A DNA stretch of 64,000 nucleotides, taken from positions 1-64,000 of the forward strand of contig CAJAQB010000014.1 in NCBI GenBank assembly GCA_903943975.1, given 5' to 3'. The stretch comes from Synechococcus lacustris (lineage in GTDB: Bacteria; Cyanobacteriota; Cyanobacteriia; PCC-6307; Cyanobiaceae). Both the position numbers and the translations under genes were made by a program. The notes under the pieces were generated by a model, which was given only the letters and a program-made list of their open reading frames with translations, ran no database searches and had not been told where the DNA came from. Shown here piece after piece: positions 20,374-29,172 of the stretch; positions within the stretch are counted from its first letter, which is position 1, and each line of letters opens with the position of its first letter.

Positions 20374-20916
20374 ATGCTTCGTTTCCTTACTTCCATCGGC
20401 TTGGCCAGCCTGCTGCTCAGCAGCCCCGCCCTGGCCACCGAAAACATCGTGTTTGTGAGTGGTGCCTTCCGCCGCACCATCTTCGTAAAAGACCTGGAAG
20501 ACTTTGTCCAAACCGGTGTACCCCAGGGCCTGCTGGCCGATTTAATCAAGTTCAGTAAGCAGCCGCCAAAGTCTGTGCAGGGCCTGCTCAAAACAGAACT
20601 GCCCCTGCCGGTGATCCTTACCAGCCGCCTGCTAAATACCCGCATCGGCGAAGCGATCCTGGAACGGGCCACCGCCATCGTTCACCCCCTGCGGGCCCCC
20701 AAGGCCGGGATTCCAGCCCTGCGCTCGGCCCTAGTGCTTGGCGTGGTGGATGGCAGCGGCAAATTGAGCCCGCTCAGTTTCCTAAGGGCCTATCCCGCCG
20801 AAGACATGGCTGTAGACATTCCCCAGTTGCTGGTGCTGGTGAAAAAAGCCGCCTCGATCAGCGACCTGGTGCGCTTCTTTTCCGACGCCCCCCTGGATGG
20901 TTTGCGCGGCTCCTGA
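20374..20916 (+). CDS. exported stand-alone DUF1400 protein
   Basis: The 180-residue protein begins with a signal peptide (MLRFLTSIGLASLLLSSPALAT). It then follows the DUF1400 pattern: an IVFVSGAFRRTIFVKDLEDF segment, GLLADLIKF, LLNTRIGEAILE, ALRSALVLGVVDG, and a final SFLRAYPAEDMAVDIPQ. There is no hydrolase domain after it, unlike the gene at 11351-12820. In other cyanobacteria DUF1400 usually precedes an alpha/beta hydrolase fold, so this may be a split or reduced form. It lies 51 bases after the ABC1 kinase and 24 bases before thrC, all on the plus strand. Confidence 0.75.
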   Translation: MLRFLTSIGLASLLLSSPALATENIVFVSGAFRRTIFVKDLEDFVQTGVPQGLLADLIKFSKQPPKSVQGLLKTELPLPVILTSRLLNTRIGEAILERATAIVHPLRAPKAGIPALRSALVLGVVDGSGKLSPLSFLRAYPAEDMAVDIPQLLVLVKKAASISDLVRFFSDAPLDGLRGS

Positions 20917-20940
20917 GTAAATTGCGCTTTTGGCAGCCCC

Positions 20941-22044
20941 GTGCCGTTCTCTGACTCCATTCGCCGCTTGCTTCAGCGGCCGATCCATCAGAACTGGCAG
21001 GGGCTGATCAACGGCTACAGCCGTTGGCTGCCCGTGAGTGATCGCACCCCGGTGGTGAGCCTCTGCGAGGGGGCCACGCCGCTGGTGCCTGCCCCCGCCC
21101 TCTCCGCCCGGCTGGGCCGGGGCATCACGGTGCATCTAAAGGTGGATGGCCTCAACCCCACCGGCAGCTTTAAAGACCGCGGCATGACCATGGCCGTGAG
21201 CAAGGCCAAGGAGGCCGGCGCCGAAGCGGTGATCTGCGCCAGCACCGGCAACACCTCGGCCGCCGCCGCCGCCTATGCCAGCCGGGGGGGGATGCGGGCC
21301 TTTGTGCTGATCCCCGATGGCTATGTGGCCCAGGGAAAACTGGCCCAGGCCCTGCTCTACGGCGCTGAGGTGCTGGCGGTGCGCGGCAACTTCGACCGGG
21401 CGCTCACGATCGTGCGCGAACTGGCGGACCGCTATCCAGTCACCCTGGTGAATTCGCTGAATCCCTACCGGCTGGAAGGTCAAAAAACCGCCGCCTTTGA
21501 GGTGGTGGATGTGCTCGGAGAGGCCCCGGACTGGCTCTGCATTCCCATGGGCAATGCCGGCAACATCAGCGCCTACTGGATGGGCTTCAAGGAATACAAA
21601 AAGGCTGGCCGCAGCAAGATTCTGCCGCGGATGATGGGTTTCCAGGCCGCCGGCTCGGCGCCGTTGGTGCTTGGCACCACCGTGGAAAACCCAGACACAA
21701 TCGCCACCGCCATCCGCATCGGCAATCCAGCCAACCGCGAAAAAGCGCTGAAGGTGCGGGAGGAAAGCGGTGGCGGCTTTGCCGCCGTAACCGACGCCGA
21801 AATCCTTGACGCCTATCGCTTCCTAGGCCGGGAGGAGGGGGTGTTCTGTGAACCAGCCAGCGCCGCCTCCGTGGCCGGGCTGCTCAAACGGGCAGAGGAG
21901 GTTCCTGCTGGCGCCCGGGTGGTTTGTGTACTTACCGGCAATGGCCTCAAGGATCCCACCAGTGCCATCGACCACAGCGAGGCCACCTTCCACGGGGACC
22001 TGGACCCTGAAGTGGACACCGTTGCCAAGGTGCTGGGCTTCTAA
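20941..22044 (+). CDS. thrC: threonine synthase
   Basis: ThrC converts O-phosphohomoserine to threonine with PLP. The 367-residue protein starts at GTG 20941 ([22 protein letters not shown]). It has the PLP lysine in [17 protein letters not shown], the [15 protein letters not shown] loop, and [15 protein letters not shown] binding the cofactor phosphate. The length fits the short class of threonine synthases. A strong terminator follows 20 bases after the stop. In marine picocyanobacteria this gene commonly sits at the end of the chromosome numbering, next to dnaN. Confidence 0.95.
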   Translation: MPFSDSIRRLLQRPIHQNWQGLINGYSRWLPVSDRTPVVSLCEGATPLVPAPALSARLGRGITVHLKVDGLNPTGSFKDRGMTMAVSKAKEAGAEAVICASTGNTSAAAAAYASRGGMRAFVLIPDGYVAQGKLAQALLYGAEVLAVRGNFDRALTIVRELADRYPVTLVNSLNPYRLEGQKTAAFEVVDVLGEAPDWLCIPMGNAGNISAYWMGFKEYKKAGRSKILPRMMGFQAAGSAPLVLGTTVENPDTIATAIRIGNPANREKALKVREESGGGFAAVTDAEILDAYRFLGREEGVFCEPASAASVAGLLKRAEEVPAGARVVCVLTGNGLKDPTSAIDHSEATFHGDLDPEVDTVAKVLGF

Positions 22045-22064
22045 ACCGCCGCCAAAACCTGCCC

Positions 22065-22100
22065 AAACCCCCCTCCCCCCACCAGGGAGGGGGGTTTTTT
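22065..22100 (+). terminator. rho-independent terminator of thrC
   Basis: Arms AAACCCCCCTCCC (22065-22077) and GGGAGGGGGGTTT (22085-22097) can form a 13-bp stem with a short loop, followed by T residues through 22100. It lies 20 bases beyond the thrC stop. Confidence 0.9.
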
Positions 22101-22458
22101 AATGGCGCCAAAGCCCAGCCAAAGCTGAATCTGTCTGGGGAGCAGCAGGCTTGAACCTGTGCAAAAACTGGGGACAGGCGAGGGGCGCTTCTTGGTTGGT
22201 TTTTCCCCAGGCTGAGGAAGCGGTGGAAAAGCCCTTTGTTATCCCCTTACCCCCCAAAAAACTCCCCAGGGACAAGCTTGCAAAAAACGCGCCTGGCCAG
22301 GGGCTTTGCTGCTTTTTCCCCCGTTTCCCCAGGCCCTACTACTGCGGATTGTTCTTTTTTTTTTAAACAAAATCTTTAATCCGTTTCGTAGAGGGATAGC
22401 GAGCCACGCGTTGCGGTTTGGCGATCGGTGTGGAAGCTTGGTAGCGCTCAAGTTGGCA
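22101..22458. other. non-coding stretch upstream of dnaN, candidate oriC
   Basis: No convincing gene lies in these 358 bases. The stretch contains one exact match to TTWTNCACA (on the minus strand at 22158-22166), near-matches TTTTCCCCA at 22201-22209 and TTTTCCACC on the minus strand at 22222-22230, several repeats of a CCCCAG(G) core (both orientations), and an AT-rich tract with ten or more T residues around 22345-22378. Origin location beside dnaN is known for several cyanobacteria. The boxes are fewer and weaker than in Synechococcus elongatus, so the call is tentative. Confidence 0.5.
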
Positions 22459-22464
22459 ATGGCG

Positions 22465-23631
22465 ATGAAGTTGGTCTGCAGCCAAACGGAACTGAACGGG
22501 AGCCTGCAGTTGGTCAGCCGCGCCATCGCCGGCCGACCCACCCATCCGGTGCTTGCCAACGTGCTGGTGACCGCCGATGCGGCCGCCGGCCGGCTGAGCC
22601 TCACGGGCTTTGACCTCAGCCTCGGCATCCAAACCAGTTTTCCGGCCCAGGTGGAGGCCAGCGGCGCCATCACCCTGCCGGCAAAGCTGCTCACAGACAT
22701 CGTGAGCCGCCTACCCGCCGATGGTCCGCTGACGCTTTCCTGCCCGGAGGGACAGGAACAAACCGAGTTGTCGGCCCTCACCGGCAGCTATCAGATGCGG
22801 GGGATGACCGCCGAGGATTTTCCGGAACTGCCCCTGGTGCAGAACGGCCAGCCGATTCTGCTGAGCGGCAAGGCCCTGGTGGAAGGTTTGCGCAGCACCC
22901 TGTTTGCCAGCAGTGCCGATGAGGCCAAGCAGATCCTTACGGGCATTCACCTGAAGGTGGAAAACGGCGGTCTCGAATTCGCCGCCACCGATGGCCACCG
23001 CCTGGCCGTATTGCGCAACAGCAACAGCGGCAATTCGAGCGCCAATGCCAGTGCTGGCGCCGATGAAGGGGCGGAAGCTTTTGCCGTCACCGTGCCCGCC
23101 CGCTCCCTGCGGGAACTGGAACGGCTGCTGTCGGCCCGGCCCAGCGATGAATCGATCAGCCTTTTCTGTGACCGCGGCCAGGTGGTGTTCCTCTGGGCTG
23201 ACCAGGTGCTCACCAGCCGCACCCTGGAGGGCACCTACCCCAATTACGGCCAGCTGATTCCCGAAAGTTTCAGCCGCAGCATTTTGCTGGAGCGCAAGGC
23301 TCTGGTGGCCACCCTCGAGCGAATTGCCGTGCTGGCTGACCAGCACAACAACGTGGTGAAACTGCGCTCTGAGCCCGCCAGTGGCCTGGTGTACCTGAGT
23401 GCCGATGCCCAGGACGTGGGCAGTGGTTCCGAATCGTTGGCCGCCGAGCTGGAGGGGGATGCGATCGAATTGGCCTTCAACGTGCGCTACGTGCTCGAGG
23501 GCTTGAAATCGATGGCAGATCAGCGGGTGCAGCTGCGTTTAAACAGCGCCACCAGTCCGGCGGTGATCGCTGGGGCTGAGGATGATGGTCGCTTCACCTA
23601 CCTGGTGATGCCCGTACAGATCCGCACCTAG
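22465..23631 (+). CDS. dnaN: DNA polymerase III beta subunit (sliding clamp)
   Basis: DnaN is the ring-shaped processivity clamp of the replicative polymerase. The start was placed at ATG 22465, giving MKLVCSQTELNGSLQLVSRAI as in other cyanobacteria; the ATG two codons earlier (22459) is an alternative, and the frame open to 22306 is not family-like. The protein of about 388 residues shows three clamp repeats, with KQILTGIHLKVENGGLEFAATDGHRLAV in the middle and the C-terminal YLVMPVQIR ending typical of the clamp. It leads a forward cluster with a PRC-barrel gene 7 bases downstream, then purL and purF. Confidence 0.96.
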   Translation: MKLVCSQTELNGSLQLVSRAIAGRPTHPVLANVLVTADAAAGRLSLTGFDLSLGIQTSFPAQVEASGAITLPAKLLTDIVSRLPADGPLTLSCPEGQEQTELSALTGSYQMRGMTAEDFPELPLVQNGQPILLSGKALVEGLRSTLFASSADEAKQILTGIHLKVENGGLEFAATDGHRLAVLRNSNSGNSSANASAGADEGAEAFAVTVPARSLRELERLLSARPSDESISLFCDRGQVVFLWADQVLTSRTLEGTYPNYGQLIPESFSRSILLERKALVATLERIAVLADQHNNVVKLRSEPASGLVYLSADAQDVGSGSESLAAELEGDAIELAFNVRYVLEGLKSMADQRVQLRLNSATSPAVIAGAEDDGRFTYLVMPVQIRT

Positions 23632-23638
23632 GGCTTCG

Positions 23639-24349
23639 ATGGTGAAGGCCCCTCAGCTATTGATCAGCAGCCTGTTGCGGGCCCGGGTGCGGGATGCTGC
23701 CGGCCTGGATCTGGGGGTGGGCCACCTGGCCTGGATGCATCCCCCCTGCCATCGGCTGCTGGGCTGGAGCACCAGACCCTCCGCCTTTGGGCCCCGCCGC
23801 ACCGTGTGGCGCCTGGATCAATTGCTGGAAATTGCTGAAGGGGAGTTGATCGTTAAGGGGGAGCCGGCCGAAACCGACCAGGCCAGCCTCGATTTATTGC
23901 CCACCCTGCTGGATGCTGAGTTATTAGGCCGGGATCAACGCCCCCTGGGGCGCCTGGTGGATGCGGTGGTGGAACTGCGTACGGGGCAGATCCTCCATTA
24001 CCTGGTGGCCCGCAGTGATCCGCGGCTGCCGGGCAGCAGCCGCTGGCGGCTCGATCCGGATCGCTTACTGGATCAACAACCGGGTCAGGTGATTTCCGCC
24101 CTGCAGGAACTCGATGATCTGCCCCTGGAAAAGGCCAGCATTCGCCAGCAGGTGTTGAGTCGCACCCGCCGCTTCCGCGACCAGGTGCCGGATTCCTTTG
24201 ATGGTTTGGAAGATCGGCTGCGCTCCTGGGGGGAACGGCTGCGGGATGGCGGCGAGGAGTTGATCGACCGCTGGCGCGAGGATGACGATGACCGCCCCCA
24301 AGAGCGCCCCGACCGCCCCAAGCGGGCCGATTCAGACCCCTGGATCTGA
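23639..24349 (+). CDS. PRC-barrel domain protein
   Basis: The 236-residue protein appears to have two PRC-barrel-like units, one about residues 5-75 and a second around [24 protein letters not shown]. The remainder is helical and charged, ending in a Asp/Arg/Pro-rich tail. PRC barrels occur in ribosome maturation factor RimM and in photosynthetic reaction centre H subunits; which type of partner applies here is not known. It sits between dnaN and purL, an order I recall from marine picocyanobacteria. It starts 7 bases after the dnaN stop. Confidence 0.78.
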   Translation: MVKAPQLLISSLLRARVRDAAGLDLGVGHLAWMHPPCHRLLGWSTRPSAFGPRRTVWRLDQLLEIAEGELIVKGEPAETDQASLDLLPTLLDAELLGRDQRPLGRLVDAVVELRTGQILHYLVARSDPRLPGSSRWRLDPDRLLDQQPGQVISALQELDDLPLEKASIRQQVLSRTRRFRDQVPDSFDGLEDRLRSWGERLRDGGEELIDRWREDDDDRPQERPDRPKRADSDPWI

Positions 24350-24381
24350 GTTCAGCGACACTGGGTAAGCCCCCGGTCCGG

Positions 24382-26772
24382 TTGTCCTTGGTCTCCACCT
24401 CTGCCCCCGGGGCTTCCGGCTTTGAACAGGCCCTTCCCGAGATCGCTGCCCAGGTGAAGCAGGAGGGGCTCACCCCTGCTGATTTCAATGAAATTGTGCG
24501 GCGGCTGGGTCGCCAGCCCAACCGGGTCGAACTGGGCATGTTTGGGGTGATGTGGTCGGAGCATTGCTGCTATCGCAACTCGCGGCCGCTGCTGCGTCAG
24601 TTCCCTACGGAGGGGCCGCGGGTGCTGGTGGGTCCTGGGGAAAACGCCGGCGTGGTGGACCTGGGGGAGGGCTATCAGCTGGCCTTCAAGATCGAAAGCC
24701 ATAACCATCCCTCCGCCGTGGAACCCTTCCAGGGGGCGGCCACGGGGGTGGGCGGCATCCTGCGCGACATCTTCACCATGGGGGCCCGGCCCCTGGCCCT
24801 GCTCAATGCCCTGCGCTTTGGCCCCCTGGAGGATCCCCACAACGCCGGCCTGATGGAGGGGGTGGTGGCGGGCATCGCCCACTACGGCAACTGCGTGGGG
24901 GTGCCCACCGTGGGTGGTGAGGTGGCCTTTGACCCCAGCTATTCCGGTAATCCCCTGGTGAATGCCATGGCCCTAGGGCTGATGGAAACCCCTGAGATCA
25001 TGCGTTCCGGCGCCATTGGTGTGGGTAATCCGGTGGTTTATGTGGGCAGTACCACCGGCCGCGATGGCATGGGCGGCGCCAGTTTTGCCAGTGCTGAATT
25101 GAGCGAAGCCTCCCTCGATGACCGGCCGGCGGTGCAGGTGGGGGACCCCTTCCTGGAGAAGGGTTTGATTGAGGCTTGCTTAGAGGCCTTTAAAAGTGGT
25201 GATGTGCTGGCCGCCCAGGACATGGGGGCCGCTGGTCTCACCTGCAGCTGTGCCGAGATGGCCGCCAAGGGCCATGTGGGCATTGAGCTGGATCTGGATC
25301 TGGTGCCCGCCAGGGAAACGGGGATGACCGCCTACGACTTCCTGCTGTCTGAATCCCAGGAACGGATGTTGTTTGTGGTGCAGGCCGGCCGCCAGGAGGC
25401 GCTGATGGAACGCTTCCGGCGCTGGGGTTTGCAGGCGGCGGTGGTGGGTCGGGTGCTGGAGGAACAGCTGGTGCGGGTGCTGCAGCACGGGGCGGTGGCG
25501 GCGGAAGTGCCGGCCCGGGCCCTGGCGGAAGACACCCCGATTAACGAGCGGCAGCTGTTGGCAGAACCGCCCGAGGCGATTCAGGCCCATTGGCGCTGGC
25601 AGGAGAGCAGCCTGGCGCCCCTGCCCCCCGAAGGGCTGGAGTCGGTGTTGCTGAAGCTGCTGGATGACCCCAGCATCGCCAGCAAGGCCTGGGTGTGGCG
25701 CCAGTACGACCACCAGGTGCAGGCCAACAGCGTGGTGCTGCCGGGGGCCGCTGATGCCGCTGTGTTGCGCCTGCGCTTCCAGGAGGGTCCTAGGGCCCTG
25801 CAAGCCAGCCAGCGGGGGGTGGCGGCCACGCTGGATTGCCCCAACCGTTGGGTGGCCCTTGATCCGGAGCGGGGCGGCATGGCGGCCGTGGCCGAGGCGG
25901 CCCGCAACCTCAGTTGCGTGGGGGCTGAGCCGATTGCAGTCACCGACAACCTCAATTTCCCCTCCCCGGAAACGCCCACGGGCTATTGGCAGCTGGCGAT
26001 GGCCTGTCGCGGCCTGGCCGAGGCCTGTCGGCAGCTGGAAACCCCAGTAACTGGTGGCAACGTTTCCCTCTACAACGACACCCGCCTGCCCGATGGCACG
26101 GTGCAACCGATCCAGCCCACCCCGGTGGTGGGCATGGTGGGGCTGCTGGAGCGCTTAGATCGCCTGGTGGGTTTGGCCTGGCCGACCCCAGCTGAGGGGG
26201 CTGAGCCAGATCAGTTGCTGCTCTTGGGCTTGCCCCTCGCCACCGCTGGCGACGATGACCGCATCGGCCTGGCCGGCAGCAGCTATCTCCAGGTGGTCCA
26301 TGGCCTTTGCACCGGCCGGCCGCCGCGGCCAGACCTGGCCCTGGAAAAGCAAGTGCAGGGGGCCCTGCGGGCCGCCATTGGCGCTGGTTTGGTATCCGCA
26401 GCCCATGACCTCTCCGATGGGGGTTTGCTGGTGGCCGTGGCGGAGATGGCCATAGCTGCGGGAACTGGGGTGCAGTTGCAGCTGCCAGCCTTGGCTGCCA
26501 CTGGTTTGCGCTTGGAGCGTTTGTTGTTTGGCGAATCTGGGGCCCGGGTGTTGGTGACGGTGCCCAGGGCCCAGCAGGGGGCTTTCCAGGCCCTGATGAC
26601 CGCCCACCAGTGCCCCCAGGAATTGCTTGGTGAGGTGCAGGTCGCGCCGCGCTTACAACTCCAGCTGGGGGCAAAGCTGGCCCTGGATCTGGAGATTTCC
26701 GCCCTGCAGGCGGCCCATGGGGGGGGGATTCCCCGCCGCTTGCAGGGCCATGCCCTCGGGCAGAATGGTTAA
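24382..26772 (+). CDS. purL: phosphoribosylformylglycinamidine synthase, subunit PurL
   Basis: PurL converts FGAR to FGAM using ammonia delivered by PurQ with PurS. The 796-residue length is that of the small, three-component PurL. Motifs include [43 protein letters not shown] and [14 protein letters not shown]. No ATG is available near the family N-terminus; TTG 24382 and TTG 24388 are the best candidates. purF follows 6 bases later, so the two are almost certainly translated from one message. purS and purQ are not in the window. Confidence 0.95.
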   Translation: MSLVSTSAPGASGFEQALPEIAAQVKQEGLTPADFNEIVRRLGRQPNRVELGMFGVMWSEHCCYRNSRPLLRQFPTEGPRVLVGPGENAGVVDLGEGYQLAFKIESHNHPSAVEPFQGAATGVGGILRDIFTMGARPLALLNALRFGPLEDPHNAGLMEGVVAGIAHYGNCVGVPTVGGEVAFDPSYSGNPLVNAMALGLMETPEIMRSGAIGVGNPVVYVGSTTGRDGMGGASFASAELSEASLDDRPAVQVGDPFLEKGLIEACLEAFKSGDVLAAQDMGAAGLTCSCAEMAAKGHVGIELDLDLVPARETGMTAYDFLLSESQERMLFVVQAGRQEALMERFRRWGLQAAVVGRVLEEQLVRVLQHGAVAAEVPARALAEDTPINERQLLAEPPEAIQAHWRWQESSLAPLPPEGLESVLLKLLDDPSIASKAWVWRQYDHQVQANSVVLPGAADAAVLRLRFQEGPRALQASQRGVAATLDCPNRWVALDPERGGMAAVAEAARNLSCVGAEPIAVTDNLNFPSPETPTGYWQLAMACRGLAEACRQLETPVTGGNVSLYNDTRLPDGTVQPIQPTPVVGMVGLLERLDRLVGLAWPTPAEGAEPDQLLLLGLPLATAGDDDRIGLAGSSYLQVVHGLCTGRPPRPDLALEKQVQGALRAAIGAGLVSAAHDLSDGGLLVAVAEMAIAAGTGVQLQLPALAATGLRLERLLFGESGARVLVTVPRAQQGAFQALMTAHQCPQELLGEVQVAPRLQLQLGAKLALDLEISALQAAHGGGIPRRLQGHALGQNG

Positions 26773-26778
26773 CGAGCA

Positions 26779-28272
26779 GTGAAGAATTTCGAATTGGTCT
26801 CCCCCGACTGGCCTGACGAATCCGTTTCCAGGCCCGATCGGATGCAGGAGGCCTGTGGGGTGTTCGCTGTGCTTGCCCCTGGGGAACAGGTGGCCAGCCT
26901 TTGTTATTTCGGGCTCTATGCCCTGCAGCACCGCGGTCAGGAATCGGCGGGGATTGCTGTTTTTGAAGGGGAAAAGGTGCGACTCCATAAGGACATGGGG
27001 TTGGTGAGTCAGGTGTTTGACCAGGAGGTGTTGGAGCGGATGCCCGGGGACCAGGCGGTGGGCCACACCCGTTACTCCACCACCGGCAGCTCCCGGGTTT
27101 GCAATGCCCAGCCGCTGGTGATGATGACCCGCATCGGTCCCTTTGCCCTGGCCCACAACGGCAACTTGGTAAACACCGGGGAGCTGCGGGAGCGGCTGGC
27201 GGCCGAGGGCATGAACATCAGCACCAGTACTGATAGTGAATTGATTGCCTTTGCCCTGCAGTTGGCCGTTAACAGCGGCCTGGACTGGGATGAGGCGATC
27301 AAATCGGCGGCTCGCCAGTGTCAGGGGGCCTTTAGCCTCGCCATCGGCACACCCAATGGCGTTTATGCCCTGCGGGATGGCCATGGCCTGCGGCCGTTGG
27401 TGTTTGGCAGCCTCGGCGATTCCGGCTCCGGTGGTTGGGTGGTAAGCAGTGAAACCTGTGGTTTAGATATCATCGGCGCCCGTTTTGATGATGATATAGC
27501 CCCTGGGGAGATTGTGCGTTTTTGTTCCGGTGAGCCGCGGCCATTTCGCAGTCGCTGGTGCGAAGAAACCCCGCGACTATGTGTATTCGAGCTTATTTAC
27601 TTTGCGCGCCCTGACAGTCGCTTTTTTGGTGAATCTCTTTATAGCTATCGCAAACGGATCGGCCAGCGGCTTGCCCAGGAGGCACCGGTGGAAGCTGATT
27701 TGGTGATCGGTGTTCCCGATTCTGGAATTCCAGCGGCGATTGGTTATTCCCAGAGCAGTGGCATCCCCTTTGGTGATGGTTTGATCAAAAATCGCTATGT
27801 GGGCCGCACCTTTATCCAGCCCACCCAGGCGATGCGGGAAGCAGGTATTCGGGTGAAGCTAAATCCGCTGCCGGATGTGCTTGAAGGCCAGCGGATTGTG
27901 GTGGTTGATGATTCAATTGTGCGCGGTACCACCAGCCGTAAGTTGGTGCAGGCCTTCCGTGATGCCGGTGCCCGGGAAGTGCACATGCGAATTAGTTCGC
28001 CACCGGTTACCCATCCATGTTTTTATGGAATTGATACCGATAGCCAGGATCAGTTGATTGCCGCCCGTTTTAATCTTAAGGAAATTACAGCCCATCTTGG
28101 CGTCGATTCGCTTGCTTATCTTAGTAAGGAAGGGATGCTCCATTGTGCCCAAGAGCAATCCCAACATTTCTGCACCGCTTGCTTTGATGGCCAGTACCCA
28201 ATTCCTGTGGAAGAGGGCTTGCGCACCCGTAAACTGATGCTGGAACCTGCGGGTATGGCGGGATCTATTTAG
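26779..28272 (+). CDS. purF: amidophosphoribosyltransferase
   Basis: PurF makes phosphoribosylamine from PRPP and glutamine, the committed step of purine synthesis. The 497-residue protein starts at GTG 26779 with a 25-residue propeptide-like region before Cys26 (MQEACGVFAV), the N-terminal nucleophile. GHTRYSTTGSS and AHNGNLVN mark the glutaminase domain; IVVVDDSIVRGTTSRKLV is the PRPP loop. Late cysteines (CFYGID and QHFCTACFDG) match the [4Fe-4S]-containing Bacillus-type enzymes. The stop at 28270-28272 falls inside a repeat that continues in the following non-coding region. Confidence 0.96.
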   Translation: MKNFELVSPDWPDESVSRPDRMQEACGVFAVLAPGEQVASLCYFGLYALQHRGQESAGIAVFEGEKVRLHKDMGLVSQVFDQEVLERMPGDQAVGHTRYSTTGSSRVCNAQPLVMMTRIGPFALAHNGNLVNTGELRERLAAEGMNISTSTDSELIAFALQLAVNSGLDWDEAIKSAARQCQGAFSLAIGTPNGVYALRDGHGLRPLVFGSLGDSGSGGWVVSSETCGLDIIGARFDDDIAPGEIVRFCSGEPRPFRSRWCEETPRLCVFELIYFARPDSRFFGESLYSYRKRIGQRLAQEAPVEADLVIGVPDSGIPAAIGYSQSSGIPFGDGLIKNRYVGRTFIQPTQAMREAGIRVKLNPLPDVLEGQRIVVVDDSIVRGTTSRKLVQAFRDAGAREVHMRISSPPVTHPCFYGIDTDSQDQLIAARFNLKEITAHLGVDSLAYLSKEGMLHCAQEQSQHFCTACFDGQYPIPVEEGLRTRKLMLEPAGMAGSI

Positions 28273-28280
28273 GACAATTG

Positions 28281-28314
28281 TTTAGGATAATTAGTTCTTT
28301 AGGATAATTAGTTC
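28281..28314. repeat. 17-bp perfect direct repeat, two copies
   Basis: TTTAGGATAATTAGTTC occurs at 28281-28297 and again at 28298-28314 without a gap. A related partial copy, TTTAGGACAATTG, lies at 28268-28280 and includes the purF stop codon. Confidence 0.9.
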
Positions 28315-28367
28315 TGTTGGAATGGAAGCGCTGGAATGACTTTTCATAAATAGTAGTTCTGGAATCG

Positions 28368-28549
28368 AAGTGATCGAATCTCATTAATCGAGTCTCATTA
28401 ATTGAATATCATTAATTGAATAGCAGTGATTGAATAGCAGTGATGTAATAGCCGTGATTGAATGACAGTAATGGAATAATAGAGATTGAATAACAGAGAT
28501 TGAATAACAGAGATGGAATAACAGAGATGGAATAATAGAGATGGAATAT
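28368..28549. repeat. degenerate 14-bp tandem array, 13 units
   Basis: Thirteen consecutive 14-base units can be laid out from 28368 to 28549 with a consensus near CAGAGATTGAATAA; early units read CATTAATTGAATAT, middle ones CAGTGATTGAATAG, late ones CAGAGATGGAATAA. Weaker TGGAAT-containing copies precede the array from about 28316, and one degenerate copy follows near 28562. Since 14 is not a multiple of three, a protein-coding origin is unlikely. Confidence 0.9.
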
Positions 28550-28656
28550 TTTTTGTAATAGCAGGGCTTGAAATACTACGGGATTCACCTCCTCCACCCT
28601 CAGCGGAGCCTATGGCCGATGGGGGAGCAAGCTGCTGCGCGATTAAGGATCCGCCA

Positions 28657-28706
28657 CTCTATGGAAAATGACCAGGGTCAAATGACTAGGGTCATTTTCC
28701 ATAGAG
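28657..28706. repeat. perfect 17-bp inverted repeat
   Basis: CTCTATGGAAAATGACC (28657-28673) is the exact reverse complement of GGTCATTTTCCATAGAG (28690-28706), with 16 bases between. No T-run follows on either side, so it is not a typical terminator. Each arm contains TTTTCCATA, one base from the DnaA-box form TTTTCCACA. Confidence 0.9.
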
Positions 28707-28989
28707 GCTGGCGGGAGACCTAATGGCTCAATCACTTGGCCAAAGCATTTACAGATACAGCATGGTTCACACTGGTCGCGGTTTCCCGCTGCCGCATAAG
28801 GGCTTGAATCTGAGGGACCCCAAGAAAATCTTGGTGCCAAGAGCCCATGAACCTGGACAAAATCCCGCGGTCGATTACTTTAATTAATGCTTATTTTTCA
28901 TCTTACCAGGTTACATCTTAAGAATTTATATATAATATAAGTATTTAACTATAAAAATCAAATAGTTTTTATATATTCAATAATTATAA

Positions 28990-29100
28990 GGGCACCTCGA
29001 AAAATTGCCGTTGGCCGCAAGAGTCTAACAATCGAGGCCTGATGAGTACATGAGTCTCATTGGCTGGTTCGCGCGTGTCCCTGGATTTTTCGTGGTGCCC
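28990..29100. mobile_element. 111-bp MITE-like element with terminal inverted repeats
   Basis: The ends GGGCACCTCGAAAAAT and (complement of the right end) GGGCACCACGAAAAAT match at 15 of 16 positions. The element is flanked on both sides by ATAA (28986-28989 and 29101-29104), consistent with a 4-bp target duplication. It is far too short for a transposase, so a non-autonomous element or a deletion relic is likely. The ends recall IS5-like elements, but the family is a guess. Confidence 0.75.
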
Positions 29101-29123
29101 ATAATTCAATAATTCAATAATTT

Positions 29124-29150
29124 ATCAATTATCAATTATCAATTATCAAT
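29124..29150. repeat. 7-bp tandem repeat near the gyrA-like gene
   Basis: ATCAATT is repeated almost four times between 29124 and 29150, just after two copies of an AATTCAAT unit around 29103-29118. The repeats end 22 bases from the stop codon of the gyrA-like gene. Confidence 0.85.
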
Positions 29151-29172
29151 ATTTAAATTATCAATGGTTAAA

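Larger units (their letters stand above)
28273..29172. other. AT-rich repeat-filled intergenic region
   Basis: This 900-base stretch between purF and the gyrA-like gene has no credible gene and a much lower GC content than its surroundings. The reading frames present (for example 28412-28597 minus) follow the repeats. It contains direct repeats, a 14-bp tandem array, an inverted repeat, a MITE-like element and short A/T-rich tandem repeats, listed separately. Between 28710 and 28985 I see only a short hairpin (CCAAGA/TCTTGG at 28820-28834) and a long A/T-rich tract. Confidence 0.85.

Noticed and set aside
22306-22458. N-terminal extension of dnaN
   Set aside because: The extra residues are not found in clamp proteins and lie in the candidate origin region.
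28412-28597. minus-strand open frame of 61 codons
   Set aside because: It follows the 14-bp repeat array; the Ile/Ser/Leu-rich composition comes from the repeat and not from a protein.
28820-28834. 6-bp hairpin CCAAGA/TCTTGG
   Set aside because: Too short and without T residues to call a terminator or regulatory site.
28643-28840. minus-strand frame of 65 codons with several Cys
   Set aside because: It spans the inverted repeat, has no start context or family pattern, and lies in the AT-rich island.
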